This document shows, in pieces, positions 51,346-59,647 of a stretch of DNA of 64,000 bases. Position 1 is the stretch's first letter. Each line of letters opens with the position of its first letter. Both the position numbers and the translations under genes were made by a program. Source of the DNA: M3007 sp964539805 (lineage in GTDB: Bacteria > Bacteroidota > Bacteroidia > Chitinophagales > Saprospiraceae). The stretch is taken from the NCBI GenBank assembly GCA_964539805.1, contig CAZIKN010000009.1, forward strand, positions 1 to 64,000, in the 5' to 3' direction. The notes below the pieces were generated by a model. That model saw only the letters and a list, made by a program, of their open reading frames with translations, was not told the origin of the DNA and did not search any database.

Positions 51346-51353
51346 CAAAGATA
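51346..51353 (-). promoter_or_regulatory. -7 element of the outer-membrane barrel gene
   Basis: TATCTTTG on the minus strand fits TAnnTTTG; a TTG lies upstream with a 21-base spacer. The leader from here to the start codon is about 100 bases and contains the nested hairpin. Confidence 0.5.
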
Positions 51354-51467
51354 ACGGCAATTAATAATGCGAAGCAAGAGCTTAAAATTAAAAAAATATA
51401 AATTGTCACATAAATTACATTCTTGGTGCTAAATTTCGGCCTAAATAGATCTGTAATACACTTTTTT

Positions 51468-52235
51468 ATGAAAAATCTGACCCTTTTTGCTTTTAAAAAC
51501 CCCAAAATTGCACAAATTAGCATTGCCGTATTATTAGTTATTGCCGGCTCTGGCGCCTATCACGGAGGTGTTGCCCTTTTTGCCCTTGAAGGTTTGTCCA
51601 TACCTATTCTCGCTTTACCACTACTCATTGGCTGTATGTATGCGGTAGGCAAGATATATTATGCTGCAGGCCCGCTTTCCTTACACAAATCAGTAATCAA
51701 GAAGCGCACATTCACCATTTCTCTATTTGTATGCTGGCTTTTTTGCTTTGTGGCAGGCAACAGAACTGCGTACATGGGTATGCAAGATGAACAGCAAGGA
51801 CATGACATATCAACAGCAAAAGGACAGCTATCCATGTTAGTGATAGAAGGGACAAGTAGCCAAAAAGCAAAAAACTGGTTTAAATGGTTTACGACCAAAA
51901 AGAAAGCTGTTGTCAAAAAGGAAGTGGATTATTTCATGACAAAACGCTTAAAAGCGGGTGAAATGGGGGATTGGGGTAAATTTTTTCTGACACTGCTTCT
52001 GATTGCCGCATACATATTTATTGCTGGCTTGGTATTGGCATTTTCTTGCTCTTTATCCTGTGATGGTCAAGAGACAGCAGCTGTTATTGTCCTTATCTTA
52101 GGATTAGGATTGAGTTCATGGGGCTTAATTGCGGCTTTGGTGGCCATTTTTCGCAAGCGATCCAATGGCAATGATCCTACAGTACCCGACCCAAGTACGC
52201 CAAGAAGGGGACCATCCAAAAAAGAAAAAATGTAG
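51468..52235 (+). CDS. Hypothetical polytopic membrane protein
   Basis: The 255-residue protein has about five hydrophobic helices: two near the N-terminus (ISIAVLLVIAGSGAYHGGV and IPILALPLLIGCMYAVG), one near residue 85 (FTISLFVCWLFCFVA), and two in the second half (FFLTLLLIAAYIFIAGLVLAF and VIVLILGLGLSSWGLIAALVAIF). A polar loop of about 50 residues, rich in Lys and Gln, lies between, and the tail is basic (RGPSKKEK). It is not a family I recognise. The start at 51468 is chosen at MKNLTLFAFK. Confidence 0.7.
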   Translation: MKNLTLFAFKNPKIAQISIAVLLVIAGSGAYHGGVALFALEGLSIPILALPLLIGCMYAVGKIYYAAGPLSLHKSVIKKRTFTISLFVCWLFCFVAGNRTAYMGMQDEQQGHDISTAKGQLSMLVIEGTSSQKAKNWFKWFTTKKKAVVKKEVDYFMTKRLKAGEMGDWGKFFLTLLLIAAYIFIAGLVLAFSCSLSCDGQETAAVIVLILGLGLSSWGLIAALVAIFRKRSNGNDPTVPDPSTPRRGPSKKEKM

Positions 52236-52246
52236 AGGGTATCGTG

Positions 52247-52987
52247 CTATTGTTCTAAGATGCGTTGGCGGAGGGCTTCATACAATACTATTCCTGTGGC
52301 CACGCTGACATTAAAAGAATCAAAATCGGTAGCTTGTGGAATTTTAACCACAGCATCTGACATCTTTTGTAGTTTGGGGTGTACCCCATCACCTTCCGAC
52401 CCCATTAATATGGCAGTTGGGCCTTTAAAATCGGCCTGATACAAAGGAATGGCCCGATCACTAAGGGCTGTTGCTATAACGGCCACTCCCGACAGTTGCA
52501 AAAACTCCAGGGTGCTGAACAAGCTGCGTACCCTACAAATTCGTATCCGTGCCAAGGCACCTGCCGAAGCCTTCATGGCCTCTTCATTGGCTGGTGAAGA
52601 TCCGGCCTGCGGTATAATAACAGCATGAACGCCAGCGCATTCAGCAGAACGACAAATAGCACCAAAGTTTCTCACATCTGTTATGCTATCCAGCATAAGC
52701 AATAGGGGCGTTTGCCCCTGCTCATAAACCCAGGGCAGCACATCCTCAATTTGCTGAAAGGCAACCAAAGCCAAATAGGCAACCACGCCCTGATGCACGC
52801 CTTTGGTCATTTTATTGAGTTTTTCGCGGGGCACTACTTGAAGGGGAATATTGTGCGCTTTTGTCAAGTGCCGGATTTCTTTTTCTACTTCACCGCGTTC
52901 ACCTTGTTGAAAAAACACTTTTTCTACGGCTTTACCCGCGCGTATGGCCTCCACAACCGGATGGTGGCCGTATATAATATTGGACAT
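52247..52987 (-). CDS. rlmB: TrmH-family 23S rRNA 2'-O-methyltransferase (RlmB-like)
   Basis: The 246-residue SpoU/TrmH-type enzyme methylates the ribose of a guanosine in 23S rRNA. The N-terminal substrate-binding domain is IIYGHHPVVEAIRAGKAVEKVFFQQ, and the SPOUT knot follows: LMLDSITDVRNFGAICRSAECAGVHAVIIP (motif 1 with the RNFGAICR Asn/Arg pair), AILMGSEGDGVHPKLQKMSD (motif 2) and IPQATDFDSFNVSVATGIVLYEA (motif 3). The call of G2251 as the target is from family similarity. It follows capA by one base. Confidence 0.92.
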   Translation of the reverse strand: MSNIIYGHHPVVEAIRAGKAVEKVFFQQGERGEVEKEIRHLTKAHNIPLQVVPREKLNKMTKGVHQGVVAYLALVAFQQIEDVLPWVYEQGQTPLLLMLDSITDVRNFGAICRSAECAGVHAVIIPQAGSSPANEEAMKASAGALARIRICRVRSLFSTLEFLQLSGVAVIATALSDRAIPLYQADFKGPTAILMGSEGDGVHPKLQKMSDAVVKIPQATDFDSFNVSVATGIVLYEALRQRILEQ

Positions 52988-52988
52988 A

Positions 52989-54092
52989 CTATGGTTTTAT
53001 TTCCTTGTAATTCAATCTTTTACGTAATTTTTCCGCAAACTGAAGCATGGCTACCCGAGCACTGGATGCCATATTGTTGAACCTTTCGGGATTTCGTTCC
53101 AGTATGCTGACAGGCAGGGCATAATAGGTTGTTTTAGCTGTTGTACTTTTGTGCATATAACGCCATACGGGGATAAAACCGTGTTGTCCCACGCGCACTT
53201 CCGGGGAACCCTTTGTTTTGAGCAGATCCACCTGAAACAGTATTCCTCCATCAGTGTTGGGTTGGCGTTGGTTGCTGATAAAATTACCTAACGAATATAC
53301 CACTATGGCTTCCTTATGTTGTCCATTGCCCAGTTTAACATGTTCCTTTTTTATCGGCTGCACTACGTGTGGGTGTGCGCCTATAATCATATCAGCTCCA
53401 TTTTTAAGTAAAAATTGGGCAATTTTCCGTTGTTCTGCATTTTCGGTTAATTGATATTCCAGACCCCAATGCATTATTGCAATGATATAGTGAGGCTTAC
53501 GGGCCACCGCTTCTGCCAAATCTGCGGCCATTTGTACCGTATCAATTAAATTTACAATGGTAGGTGCCTCAGTAGGGACACCATTGGTGCCATATGTGTA
53601 ATTTAATAATGCCAATTTGAAGCCATTTTTGTACACCATCAAAGGATAAAAAGCGTCGCGGTCCCTTAGGTTCTTAAAAGTGCCAGTTTGTTGAAAGCCC
53701 AATTCCCGAAGTGTTTCAATGGTGTTAACAACACCAGTTCCCCTGCTGTCATTGGAGTGATTATTGGCGGTTACCAAAATATCAAAACCAGCTTCTTTGA
53801 GTGCTTTGGCCAAGGCATCGGGACTTCTGAACATGGGGTACCCGGTGTAGGGGGGCTTGCCTGGAAGGGTAAGCTCCAGATTACCAATGGCAATATCCGC
53901 TTTTTCCAGTACGGGTTTGATGTATTGAAAGCAGGAAGAATAGTCATACTCCTTATTTTTAACCTTTTCGGCACTTGCAATTTGTGGAGCATGCCCCATG
54001 ATGTCACCCGCAAAAACAAGGCGAAGGGTATCTGTTTGGGCATCAATAACTTGAGTAAAGAGAAGAAAAGCTATGGGGTATAAAAAGCGCAT
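52989..54092 (-). CDS. CapA-family metallophosphatase-like protein
   Basis: The 367-residue protein has a signal peptide (MRFLYPIAFLLFTQVIDAQ) and the PGA_cap/CapA domain (residues about 22-290): LVFAGDIMGHAPQI, AIGNLELTLPGKPPYTGYPMFRSPDALAKALKEAGFDILVTANNHSNDSRGTGVVNTIETL, IAIMHWGLEYQLTENAEQRKIAQFLLKNGADMIIGAHPHVVQPI and YSLGNFISNQRQPN. These are the metal-binding positions of the calcineurin-like fold. Poly-gamma-glutamate synthesis is the classical role, but many homologues only trim envelope polymers. rlmB is directly downstream. Confidence 0.88.
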   Translation of the reverse strand: MRFLYPIAFLLFTQVIDAQTDTLRLVFAGDIMGHAPQIASAEKVKNKEYDYSSCFQYIKPVLEKADIAIGNLELTLPGKPPYTGYPMFRSPDALAKALKEAGFDILVTANNHSNDSRGTGVVNTIETLRELGFQQTGTFKNLRDRDAFYPLMVYKNGFKLALLNYTYGTNGVPTEAPTIVNLIDTVQMAADLAEAVARKPHYIIAIMHWGLEYQLTENAEQRKIAQFLLKNGADMIIGAHPHVVQPIKKEHVKLGNGQHKEAIVVYSLGNFISNQRQPNTDGGILFQVDLLKTKGSPEVRVGQHGFIPVWRYMHKSTTAKTTYYALPVSILERNPERFNNMASSARVAMLQFAEKLRKRLNYKEIKP

Positions 54093-54133
54093 GTACAGTG
54101 GAAATAAATGATTGCCAGGATCAAGATAATAAA

Positions 54134-54167
54134 TAGCAGTGGCCTACACGGCATTAGGCCACTGCTA
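54134..54167 (-). terminator. Terminator between the coiled-coil gene and capA
   Basis: TAGCAGTGGCCTA (54134-54146) and TAGGCCACTGCTA (54155-54167) form a perfect 13-bp stem. Read leftward it is followed by TTTATT. Confidence 0.7.
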
Positions 54168-54212
54168 AAAGCTACGAAAAATGCACTAATTTATATGGTG
54201 CGTTGTAAATGT

Positions 54213-54902
54213 TTAGTTTTGTTCGTTTTCTACGTTGGCCAAACGCTTGCGAATCTCTTCGATCGAAGAGCGCTGGCTTTCCTGGTCTTTTATGTTTTGT
54301 TCCAGGCTTTTATCATTGTTTACAATATCCTGCTCAGCCTTTTGGATTTTTGCTTTATAATTATCAATATCCTTGCGCAAGCCATCATTGTCTTTTTGTA
54401 GTGCTTTGTATTTTTTCTCCATGTCCTTGAGTTTGTCTTCTTCTGCCTTTATTTCTTTTGCGATAACAGCCCTGCGCACGTCAAAGTAAAACTGGCGCAA
54501 AGTGCGGGATACCTCTTCTGCACGGCTGTTGTTATCCTTTCGCCGAAGGAATTGTGCCCCATTATCAAACCATACATTCAAGGCAAAGCCATTGTTCATT
54601 TTTTCGATGGTGGAATAAATAGCAAAAGGATCACTGCCCATGACGGGAGCTGACAGCTGGCTGGCGGACCATTCGCCCGTTTTTTTATCCTTTTTTAGTT
54701 TGGCGCTAAAAGCTTTTTTGGCAAAATCTTTCCACATATCTTCCACCATATTGTCATTTGCGTTAACAAATTCAAGGCGGAAACAAGGGCGAACGCCAAA
54801 AGACATGTTGCGTTCTACTTCCTGTACTACACCATATTGTGCAAAAAGGCTTGGAGCGGTGAATAGTAAAAAAAGCGTGGTGATAATGGTTTGAATGCGC
54901 AT
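54213..54902 (-). CDS. Periplasmic protein with coiled coil
   Basis: The 229-residue protein has a signal peptide (MRIQTIITTLFLLFTAPSLFAQ). The first half (residues 23-130) has VVQEVERNMSFGVRPCFRLEFVNAND and SRAEEVSRTLRQFYFDVRRAVIAKEI; the second half (140-225) is a charged coiled coil (EDKLKDMEKKYKALQKDNDGLRKDIDNYKAKIQKAEQ). I do not recognise the family. A -7 element TACCTTTG is at 54952-54945 on the minus strand. Confidence 0.78.
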   Translation of the reverse strand: MRIQTIITTLFLLFTAPSLFAQYGVVQEVERNMSFGVRPCFRLEFVNANDNMVEDMWKDFAKKAFSAKLKKDKKTGEWSASQLSAPVMGSDPFAIYSTIEKMNNGFALNVWFDNGAQFLRRKDNNSRAEEVSRTLRQFYFDVRRAVIAKEIKAEEDKLKDMEKKYKALQKDNDGLRKDIDNYKAKIQKAEQDIVNNDKSLEQNIKDQESQRSSIEEIRKRLANVENEQN

Positions 54903-54944
54903 AATGACCGGATATTTTAATGAAGTATTAAAGTTTTTGACAAT

Positions 54945-54952
54945 CAAAGGTA
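54945..54952 (-). promoter_or_regulatory. -7 element of the coiled-coil gene
   Basis: TACCTTTG on the minus strand, 43 bases before the ATG at 54902. The TTTG upstream is closer than usual (15 bases). Confidence 0.5.
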
Positions 54953-55024
54953 TAACGCCCGGCTCGGCAAAAGTCACAATAGCTGTTTTTTTTCAAAAAA
55001 ATGCGAGATCTTTTCAATTTTGAT

Positions 55025-55054
55025 TTTGAAATGCAGCATGATGCGTTACCTTTG
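55025..55054 (+). promoter_or_regulatory. Promoter of rpmI-rplT
   Basis: TTTG (55025-55028), an 18-base spacer and TACCTTTG (55047-55054) match the consensus. rpmI begins 32 bases later. Confidence 0.75.
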
Positions 55055-55085
55055 CGCTCCATTTTTCAAAAACGAGTCTTATACT

Positions 55086-55280
55086 ATGCCTAAGATGAAG
55101 ACCCACTCCAGCGCCAAGAAGCGTTTCACGGTGACTGGATCAGGGAAAGTTAAGCGCAATCGGGCGCGTATGCGTCACTTGATGCGCAAAAAGACAACGA
55201 AGGCCAAGCGTCATTTACGCAATGGTGTCGTTGTAGATCAGTCAGAACATGCGCGCATAGAGCGCTTGCTCGCGATCTAA
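55086..55280 (+). CDS. rpmI: 50S ribosomal protein bL35
   Basis: The 64-residue basic protein has the family sequence MPKMKTHSSAKKRFTVTGSGKVKRNRA and MRKKTTKAKRHLR. It is part of the large subunit. It is the first gene of the rpmI-rplT operon; infC, often upstream, is not here. The start is fixed by MPKMKTH. Confidence 0.97.
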   Translation: MPKMKTHSSAKKRFTVTGSGKVKRNRARMRHLMRKKTTKAKRHLRNGVVVDQSEHARIERLLAI

Positions 55281-55301
55281 ATCACTTATTTTTTAACGAG
55301 A

Positions 55302-55333
55302 GCATCGGATTAAAGCGCAATTGCCCCGGTGCT
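55302..55333 (+). promoter_or_regulatory. Hairpin between rpmI and rplT
   Basis: AGCATCGG (55302-55309) pairs with CCGGTGCT (55326-55333) through one G-U pair. bL20 controls its own operon by binding a leader RNA in other bacteria; a similar role here is only an inference. Confidence 0.35.
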
Positions 55334-55351
55334 GCACTAAAAAAAACACAC

Positions 55352-55705
55352 ATGCCAAGAGCAACCAACAACCCGGCCAGTCGCGCCCGCCGGAAAAAAA
55401 TTATGTTAGCCGCCCGCGGCTACTTTGGCGCACGCTCGAAAGTTTATACCGTAGCCAAGAATACCCTTGAAAAAGGATGGCAGTATGCTTATCGTGATCG
55501 CAAATTTAAAAAACGCCTGTTCCGCCGCCTCTGGATTGCACGTATCAATGCTGCTACGCGTGCAGAAGGTATCAATTACAGCCGCTTTATCCACGCGCTG
55601 AGCCAAAAAGGCATTGCGCTCAACCGCAAAGCCCTTGCAGACCTTGCGCTGAACCACCCAGATGCATTCAAAGCAGTATTGAATGCTGTACAGGCTAAAG
55701 GATAA
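55352..55705 (+). CDS. rplT: 50S ribosomal protein bL20
   Basis: The 117-residue protein has the bL20 features: MPRATNNPASRARRKKIMLAARGYFGARS, YAYRDRKFKKRLFRRLWIARINAA and the NYSRFIHALSQKGIALNRKALADLA tail. It binds 23S rRNA and is needed early in 50S assembly. It follows rpmI by 71 bases and ends before a strong terminator. Confidence 0.97.
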   Translation: MPRATNNPASRARRKKIMLAARGYFGARSKVYTVAKNTLEKGWQYAYRDRKFKKRLFRRLWIARINAATRAEGINYSRFIHALSQKGIALNRKALADLALNHPDAFKAVLNAVQAKG

Positions 55706-55737
55706 ACAGGGAATTTCCCTGCTCTGAAGTGCTCTTA

Positions 55738-55778
55738 AAAAGAGGAATTAGCTGTAATGGCTGATTCCTCTTTTCTTT
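55738..55778 (+). terminator. Terminator after rplT
   Basis: AAAGAGGAAT (within 55738-55748) and ATTCCTCTTTT (55764-55774) form an 11-bp stem, followed by more T residues (TTTTCTTTTT), 33 bases past the rplT stop. Confidence 0.75.
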
Positions 55779-55925
55779 TTGACAAATCATTCACAGTTGG
55801 TCGTATAACTTAGCCCCAAAAACCCCGAATAATAGGGTTTGGCCGAAAAAACGTGGCTCCATGCCCATCACTTAACCACTTTTATCCTGCGAAAACGAAA
55901 AAAAAATCTGTTTCGCTGACAAATC

Positions 55926-56825
55926 ATGATGCTTTCCATACAAAATGTCGTAAAACGTTACGATAAATACACTGCCGTTGACCATGTCAGTTTTGACGTG
56001 CCCAAAGGCTCTGTTTTTGGCCTTTTAGGGCCAAATGGAGCGGGAAAAACCTCGCTTATCCGAATGATAACGACCATTACCGGACCTGACGAGGGAGCTA
56101 TTCTGATGGATGGGGAAAAAATTAATTTCCGCACACCTGAAAAAATTGGCTACATGCCCGAAGAACGTGGCTTGTACAAAAAAATGAAGGTTGGTGAGCA
56201 GCTCCTTTATTTGGCACAGCTCAAGGGCCTGAGCAACGCACAAGCCAAACAACAAATCCACCATTGGCTAAGCAAATTTGAAATCACGGATTGGTGGAAC
56301 AAAAAAATTGAGGATTTGTCCAAGGGCATGCAACAAAAAATACAGTTTATTGCCACCATTGTGCACCAGCCGCCATTGCTCATTCTTGATGAACCCTTTA
56401 CGGGGCTTGATCCTATCAATACAAATCTTATCAAGGATGAAATAAAGCAACTGAACGAGGCTGGGACCACGATTATCTTCAGTACACACCGTATGGAACA
56501 GGTTGAAGAGATGTGTGATCACATTGTCCTGATCAATCGGGGGAAAAATGTGCTTTATGGTGAAGTGGAGGCAATAAAAGAGGAGTACAAGGAAAACTTG
56601 TTCCGAGTTGATTTTAATGGAGCGCTTCCTGCCGATTTTGCACAGCATTTTCAGGTTAAAGCACAAGATAAAGCGGGCGTTACGGTACAGTTTTCGCCAC
56701 ACCATGCGCCCAATGCTCTACTGCATTATTTTGTACAAAATGACCTCCGGGTCCGGGCATTTAATGAGATTATGCCAACCTTTAATGAAATATTCATCAA
56801 AAGAGTGGGCGAAACTGACGAATAA
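55926..56825 (+). CDS. ABC transporter ATP-binding protein, NatA-like
   Basis: The 299-residue ATPase has Walker A LLGPNGAGKTSLIRM (residues about 33-47), the signature LSKGMQQKIQF, Walker B LLILDEPFTGLDPINTN and the switch histidine in FSTHRMEQVEEM. The C-terminal DUF4162-like extension is present. It pairs with the permease gene 96 bases downstream and most resembles the NatA sodium-export ATPase. The second methionine is an alternative start. Confidence 0.92.
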   Translation: MMLSIQNVVKRYDKYTAVDHVSFDVPKGSVFGLLGPNGAGKTSLIRMITTITGPDEGAILMDGEKINFRTPEKIGYMPEERGLYKKMKVGEQLLYLAQLKGLSNAQAKQQIHHWLSKFEITDWWNKKIEDLSKGMQQKIQFIATIVHQPPLLILDEPFTGLDPINTNLIKDEIKQLNEAGTTIIFSTHRMEQVEEMCDHIVLINRGKNVLYGEVEAIKEEYKENLFRVDFNGALPADFAQHFQVKAQDKAGVTVQFSPHHAPNALLHYFVQNDLRVRAFNEIMPTFNEIFIKRVGETDE

Positions 56826-56921
56826 GGTGATAAAACTCCGAAATACAGTAGGGGAGTAAATCACAAGTCATGTGGCACATCTTTATCTCATTCAACATTA
56901 TCCAACAATCATTTTTAGGTC

Positions 56922-58253
56922 ATGAATAAACTTTGGCTCATCATACAACGCGAATACCTTACCCGGGTACGCACAAGGGCATTTTTGCTTGGTACTATTT
57001 TGACACCTATAGCTTTTGCCGCTTTTTTTGGGGTACAATTTCTAATCGGTTCTTATAAAGGAGAAGAGGAAAAGCACATTGCGGTTTTGGACAAGGGTGG
57101 GTTTATCAAAACAGGTATCCCGGACGAGCGGGGGATACAGTTTAGCTTGGCGCCAATTGGCACAGACTTAGACAAACTAAAGGATGAAGTCAGGCAAAAA
57201 AAGTACGATGCCGTGCTGCTTTTGCCACCATTGTCCAATCTTTCCGTAAAAAAGCAAACCATTTATGTTTATACCGATCAACAGATCAGCCCGGCAATAG
57301 AGCGGGTAATTGAACGCAGGATTGCGAGTAAAATCCGCGATTTTAAAACAGATTCACTCCATTTTGATCGGCAAAAAATAGCAGAATTGGATACGGATGT
57401 GGCTATTGACCCGGAACCAATTGACAAAAAAGACCAAAATGCCAGTTCACTAACCAGTGGCGTGGCCATGGGCGTATCCGGGCTGATTGGGGTTATCATG
57501 TATATGATCGTGTTGATCTATGGAAGTATGGTGATGCGTTCGGTAATGGAAGAAAAAACCAACAGAATTGTAGAAGTAATGATGTCCTCTGTTAGGCCCT
57601 TTGAGCTGATGCTGGGTAAAATCATTGGTTCTGCAGGTGTAGGCACAACTCAGTTGATCATTTGGGCAATCTTGAATACCTTGGTATTTATAGGGATGCA
57701 ATCCTTGTTTGGCTTTGATGCTTCGGCGGCCCAGAGTATGCCAGCCACTCCTGGTGCACCACAAATGGATGCTGCACAGGCACAGGAAATGATGCCCATG
57801 CTTATGGCCGAGCTCTCCCGCCAGAATTGGTGGTACATTGTAGGCTTCAGTATTCTGTTCTTTATTGGTGGATATTTTCTGTATGCCTCCTTGTTCGCCG
57901 CGGTTGGCAGTACTATAGGCGATGATCTTGGCGAGGGTCAATCCCTTACCTTTCCCATCATGCTGCCCATTATCCTCGCTTTTGTCATTATGACAACCGT
58001 GGTAATACGAGAACCACACAGCAATTTGTCTGTATTTGCTTCGTTGTTCCCGTTGTTTTCGCCTATTGTGATGCCTGGCAGATTAGCTTTTGATCCGCCC
58101 ATGTGGCAGGTGTTGTTATCTATTCTGCTGTTATTGGGCACTGCGGTGTTTTTTGTATGGCTTTCCGGTCGTATTTATCGTGTGGGTATTTTACTATATG
58201 GCAAGAAAGTAACCGCTAAAGAAGTTTGGAAATGGCTTTTTTATAAAGGCTAA
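56922..58253 (+). CDS. ABC transporter permease, NatB-like
   Basis: The 443-residue protein has an N-terminal helix (GTILTPIAFAAFFGVQFLIG), a large extracytoplasmic region to about residue 190, and five or six C-terminal helices (MGVSGLIGVIMYMIVLIYGSMVMRSVMEEKTNRIVEVMMSSVRPFELMLGKIIGSAGVGT; FSILFFIGGYFLYASLFAAVGS; FPIMLPIILAFVIMTTVVI; FSPIVMPGRLAFDPPMW; LLSILLLLGTAVFFVW). This is the ABC2_membrane_3 pattern. The substrate could be sodium or another small molecule. A terminator follows. Confidence 0.9.
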   Translation: MNKLWLIIQREYLTRVRTRAFLLGTILTPIAFAAFFGVQFLIGSYKGEEEKHIAVLDKGGFIKTGIPDERGIQFSLAPIGTDLDKLKDEVRQKKYDAVLLLPPLSNLSVKKQTIYVYTDQQISPAIERVIERRIASKIRDFKTDSLHFDRQKIAELDTDVAIDPEPIDKKDQNASSLTSGVAMGVSGLIGVIMYMIVLIYGSMVMRSVMEEKTNRIVEVMMSSVRPFELMLGKIIGSAGVGTTQLIIWAILNTLVFIGMQSLFGFDASAAQSMPATPGAPQMDAAQAQEMMPMLMAELSRQNWWYIVGFSILFFIGGYFLYASLFAAVGSTIGDDLGEGQSLTFPIMLPIILAFVIMTTVVIREPHSNLSVFASLFPLFSPIVMPGRLAFDPPMWQVLLSILLLLGTAVFFVWLSGRIYRVGILLYGKKVTAKEVWKWLFYKG

Positions 58254-58265
58254 AAATATGGGCAC

Positions 58266-58310
58266 AAAAAAAGGCCACCTCAGGAACTACTTCTCGGGGT
58301 GGCCTTTTTT
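58266..58310. terminator. Bidirectional terminator between ABC permease and ECF sigma gene
   Basis: An A run plus GGCCACC (58266-58279) pairs with GGTGGCC plus a T run (58298-58310). It sits between convergent genes. Confidence 0.8.
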
Positions 58311-58324
58311 GTGTACTATGGAAT

Positions 58325-58843
58325 TTAGTTTGGAACAAATCCGTAATTGGACATAATTTTATCTTTCAACTCTTTACGGGCAAAGAAAATACGACTTTTA
58401 ACCGTACCGAGAGGAAGTTCCAATTCGTCTGCAATTTCTTGATATTTAAAACCATCATGATGCATTAGGAAAGGAACCTTGATACTATCATCCAAGCCTT
58501 CCAACATGACATCCAATTCTTTCATCAAGATACCACCTTCAGCTGAGTTAGAGGTAGCATGAGAGGCAGAATTGAGCAGGAATTGATTATCGGTATTGTC
58601 CAATACCGTATTGGCCTTCACTTTTTTCCTATAGTTATTGATAAAGATGTTCTTCATTATCGTGAACATCCAGGCCTTAAAATTGGTACCGGGCTGAAAC
58701 TTGTCCCGATTGTACAAGGCCCTGTAGGCTGTTTCTTGGTACAGGTCTTTAGCATCTTCCACATTCTTCGTCAAGTTGTACGCGAATGAATGAAGCAGCA
58801 TTTGCAGGCCTGACAGTTTAGTATTGAACTCCATGCTTGTCAT
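58325..58843 (-). CDS. ECF-type RNA polymerase sigma factor
   Basis: The 172-residue protein has the sigma-70 region 2 (LLHSFAYNLTKNVEDAKDLYQETAYRALYNRDKFQPGTNFKAWMFTIMKNIFINNYRK) and region 4 (VPFLMHHDGFKYQEIADELELPLGTVKSRIFFARKELK). Region 3 is missing, as in ECF sigma factors. No anti-sigma gene is adjacent. The start at 58843 (MTSMEF) is favoured; MEF three codons later is also possible. A canonical promoter lies at 58896-58925. Confidence 0.95.
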   Translation of the reverse strand: MTSMEFNTKLSGLQMLLHSFAYNLTKNVEDAKDLYQETAYRALYNRDKFQPGTNFKAWMFTIMKNIFINNYRKKVKANTVLDNTDNQFLLNSASHATSNSAEGGILMKELDVMLEGLDDSIKVPFLMHHDGFKYQEIADELELPLGTVKSRIFFARKELKDKIMSNYGFVPN

Positions 58844-59196
58844 GGCAAATCTCCTGTTTTTAAGTGTGATGATTACGATTATTCGTTTGTTGCAACAAAG
58901 GTAAGTGTTGTTGAACAATATCAAAGAGTTTCTTCCACAAATTTTTGTCTAATTTTGACATAAATAAATGTTAAAACACTTAAAAATGATTTAATACGCT
59001 GATTTTAAGAACATTATGTTATTTTTAATAAATCTAATTGAAATATTTATTTCAAAAATAATTGAAATAAATGAAGTGCTTGGGGCAAAAACGGGCTATG
59101 TCACAGAAAAGACACTAAAGTACAGCGCTGAAAAATGATGTTGGTTGGCTGTTAAGAGGCAGGCAGATCGAAGATTACCAGTAATGGTGAGCGGAT
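58844..59196. other. Intergenic region, AT-rich
   Basis: This 353-base gap holds the promoter of the ECF sigma gene (58896-58925) at its left end. The rest, from about 58930 to 59196, is very AT-rich with no gene that I can support. Confidence 0.6.
58896..58925 (-). promoter_or_regulatory. Promoter of the ECF sigma gene
   Basis: On the minus strand, TTTG (58925-58922), an 18-base spacer and TACCTTTG (58903-58896) match the consensus, the same spacing as the rpmI promoter. Confidence 0.75.
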
Positions 59197-59622
59197 TTAG
59201 TTCGCAGGATTGTGTTTTGCCTTTCTGCTTATGATATCGGCTGCAGCGGTTTTAGCACTTATTTCATCAAGGAGTAGGGCCTCTTGCAGAATTTCGAGGA
59301 AAACACTTTCTTTTTCCAAAAATTCATTGGAATTGGAGAAATGGATACCGCGTATAGCGGCACGACCTTTGGCAAGGAGCAGATTGTGCTCATTTGAGAG
59401 TTCGTATCCTCTTGGAAAACAAATTTCTACGCCTAGTTTTTTGTGTACACTGCCGATGTAGCATACCCAACTTTTTCTGATATAAAAAGGGGTATTGTAT
59501 TTGAGTGTTTCACGCAAATGCGCGTCGGTGCTCAGAATACTTTCCCGAATGAGCATAAGCAATGGTTGAAATGCTGGCAGCTGCCGGTCAAAGAAATCTT
59601 CGCAATGAAGGTATTTTGCCAT
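59197..59622 (-). CDS. DUF1801 (YdhG-like) protein
   Basis: The 141-residue protein matches the DUF1801 fold: LPAFQPLLMLIRESILSTDAHLRETLKYNTPFYI, then VCYIGSVHKKLGVEICFPRGYEL and KGRAAIRGIHFSN, which are family motifs. The function is unknown; it is cytoplasmic. It starts at 59622, upstream on the minus strand of an AT-rich gap, and follows the endonuclease gene at 26 bases. Confidence 0.85.
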   Translation of the reverse strand: MAKYLHCEDFFDRQLPAFQPLLMLIRESILSTDAHLRETLKYNTPFYIRKSWVCYIGSVHKKLGVEICFPRGYELSNEHNLLLAKGRAAIRGIHFSNSNEFLEKESVFLEILQEALLLDEISAKTAAADIISRKAKHNPAN

Positions 59623-59647
59623 AGGGGAAAGTGCGATAAGCCCGGAG

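Noticed and set aside
51320..51523. Leftward hydrophobic frame across the start of the gene at 51468
   Set aside because: It overlaps the leader of the neighbouring leftward gene and its promoter element, and its hydrophobicity comes from A/T-rich sequence.
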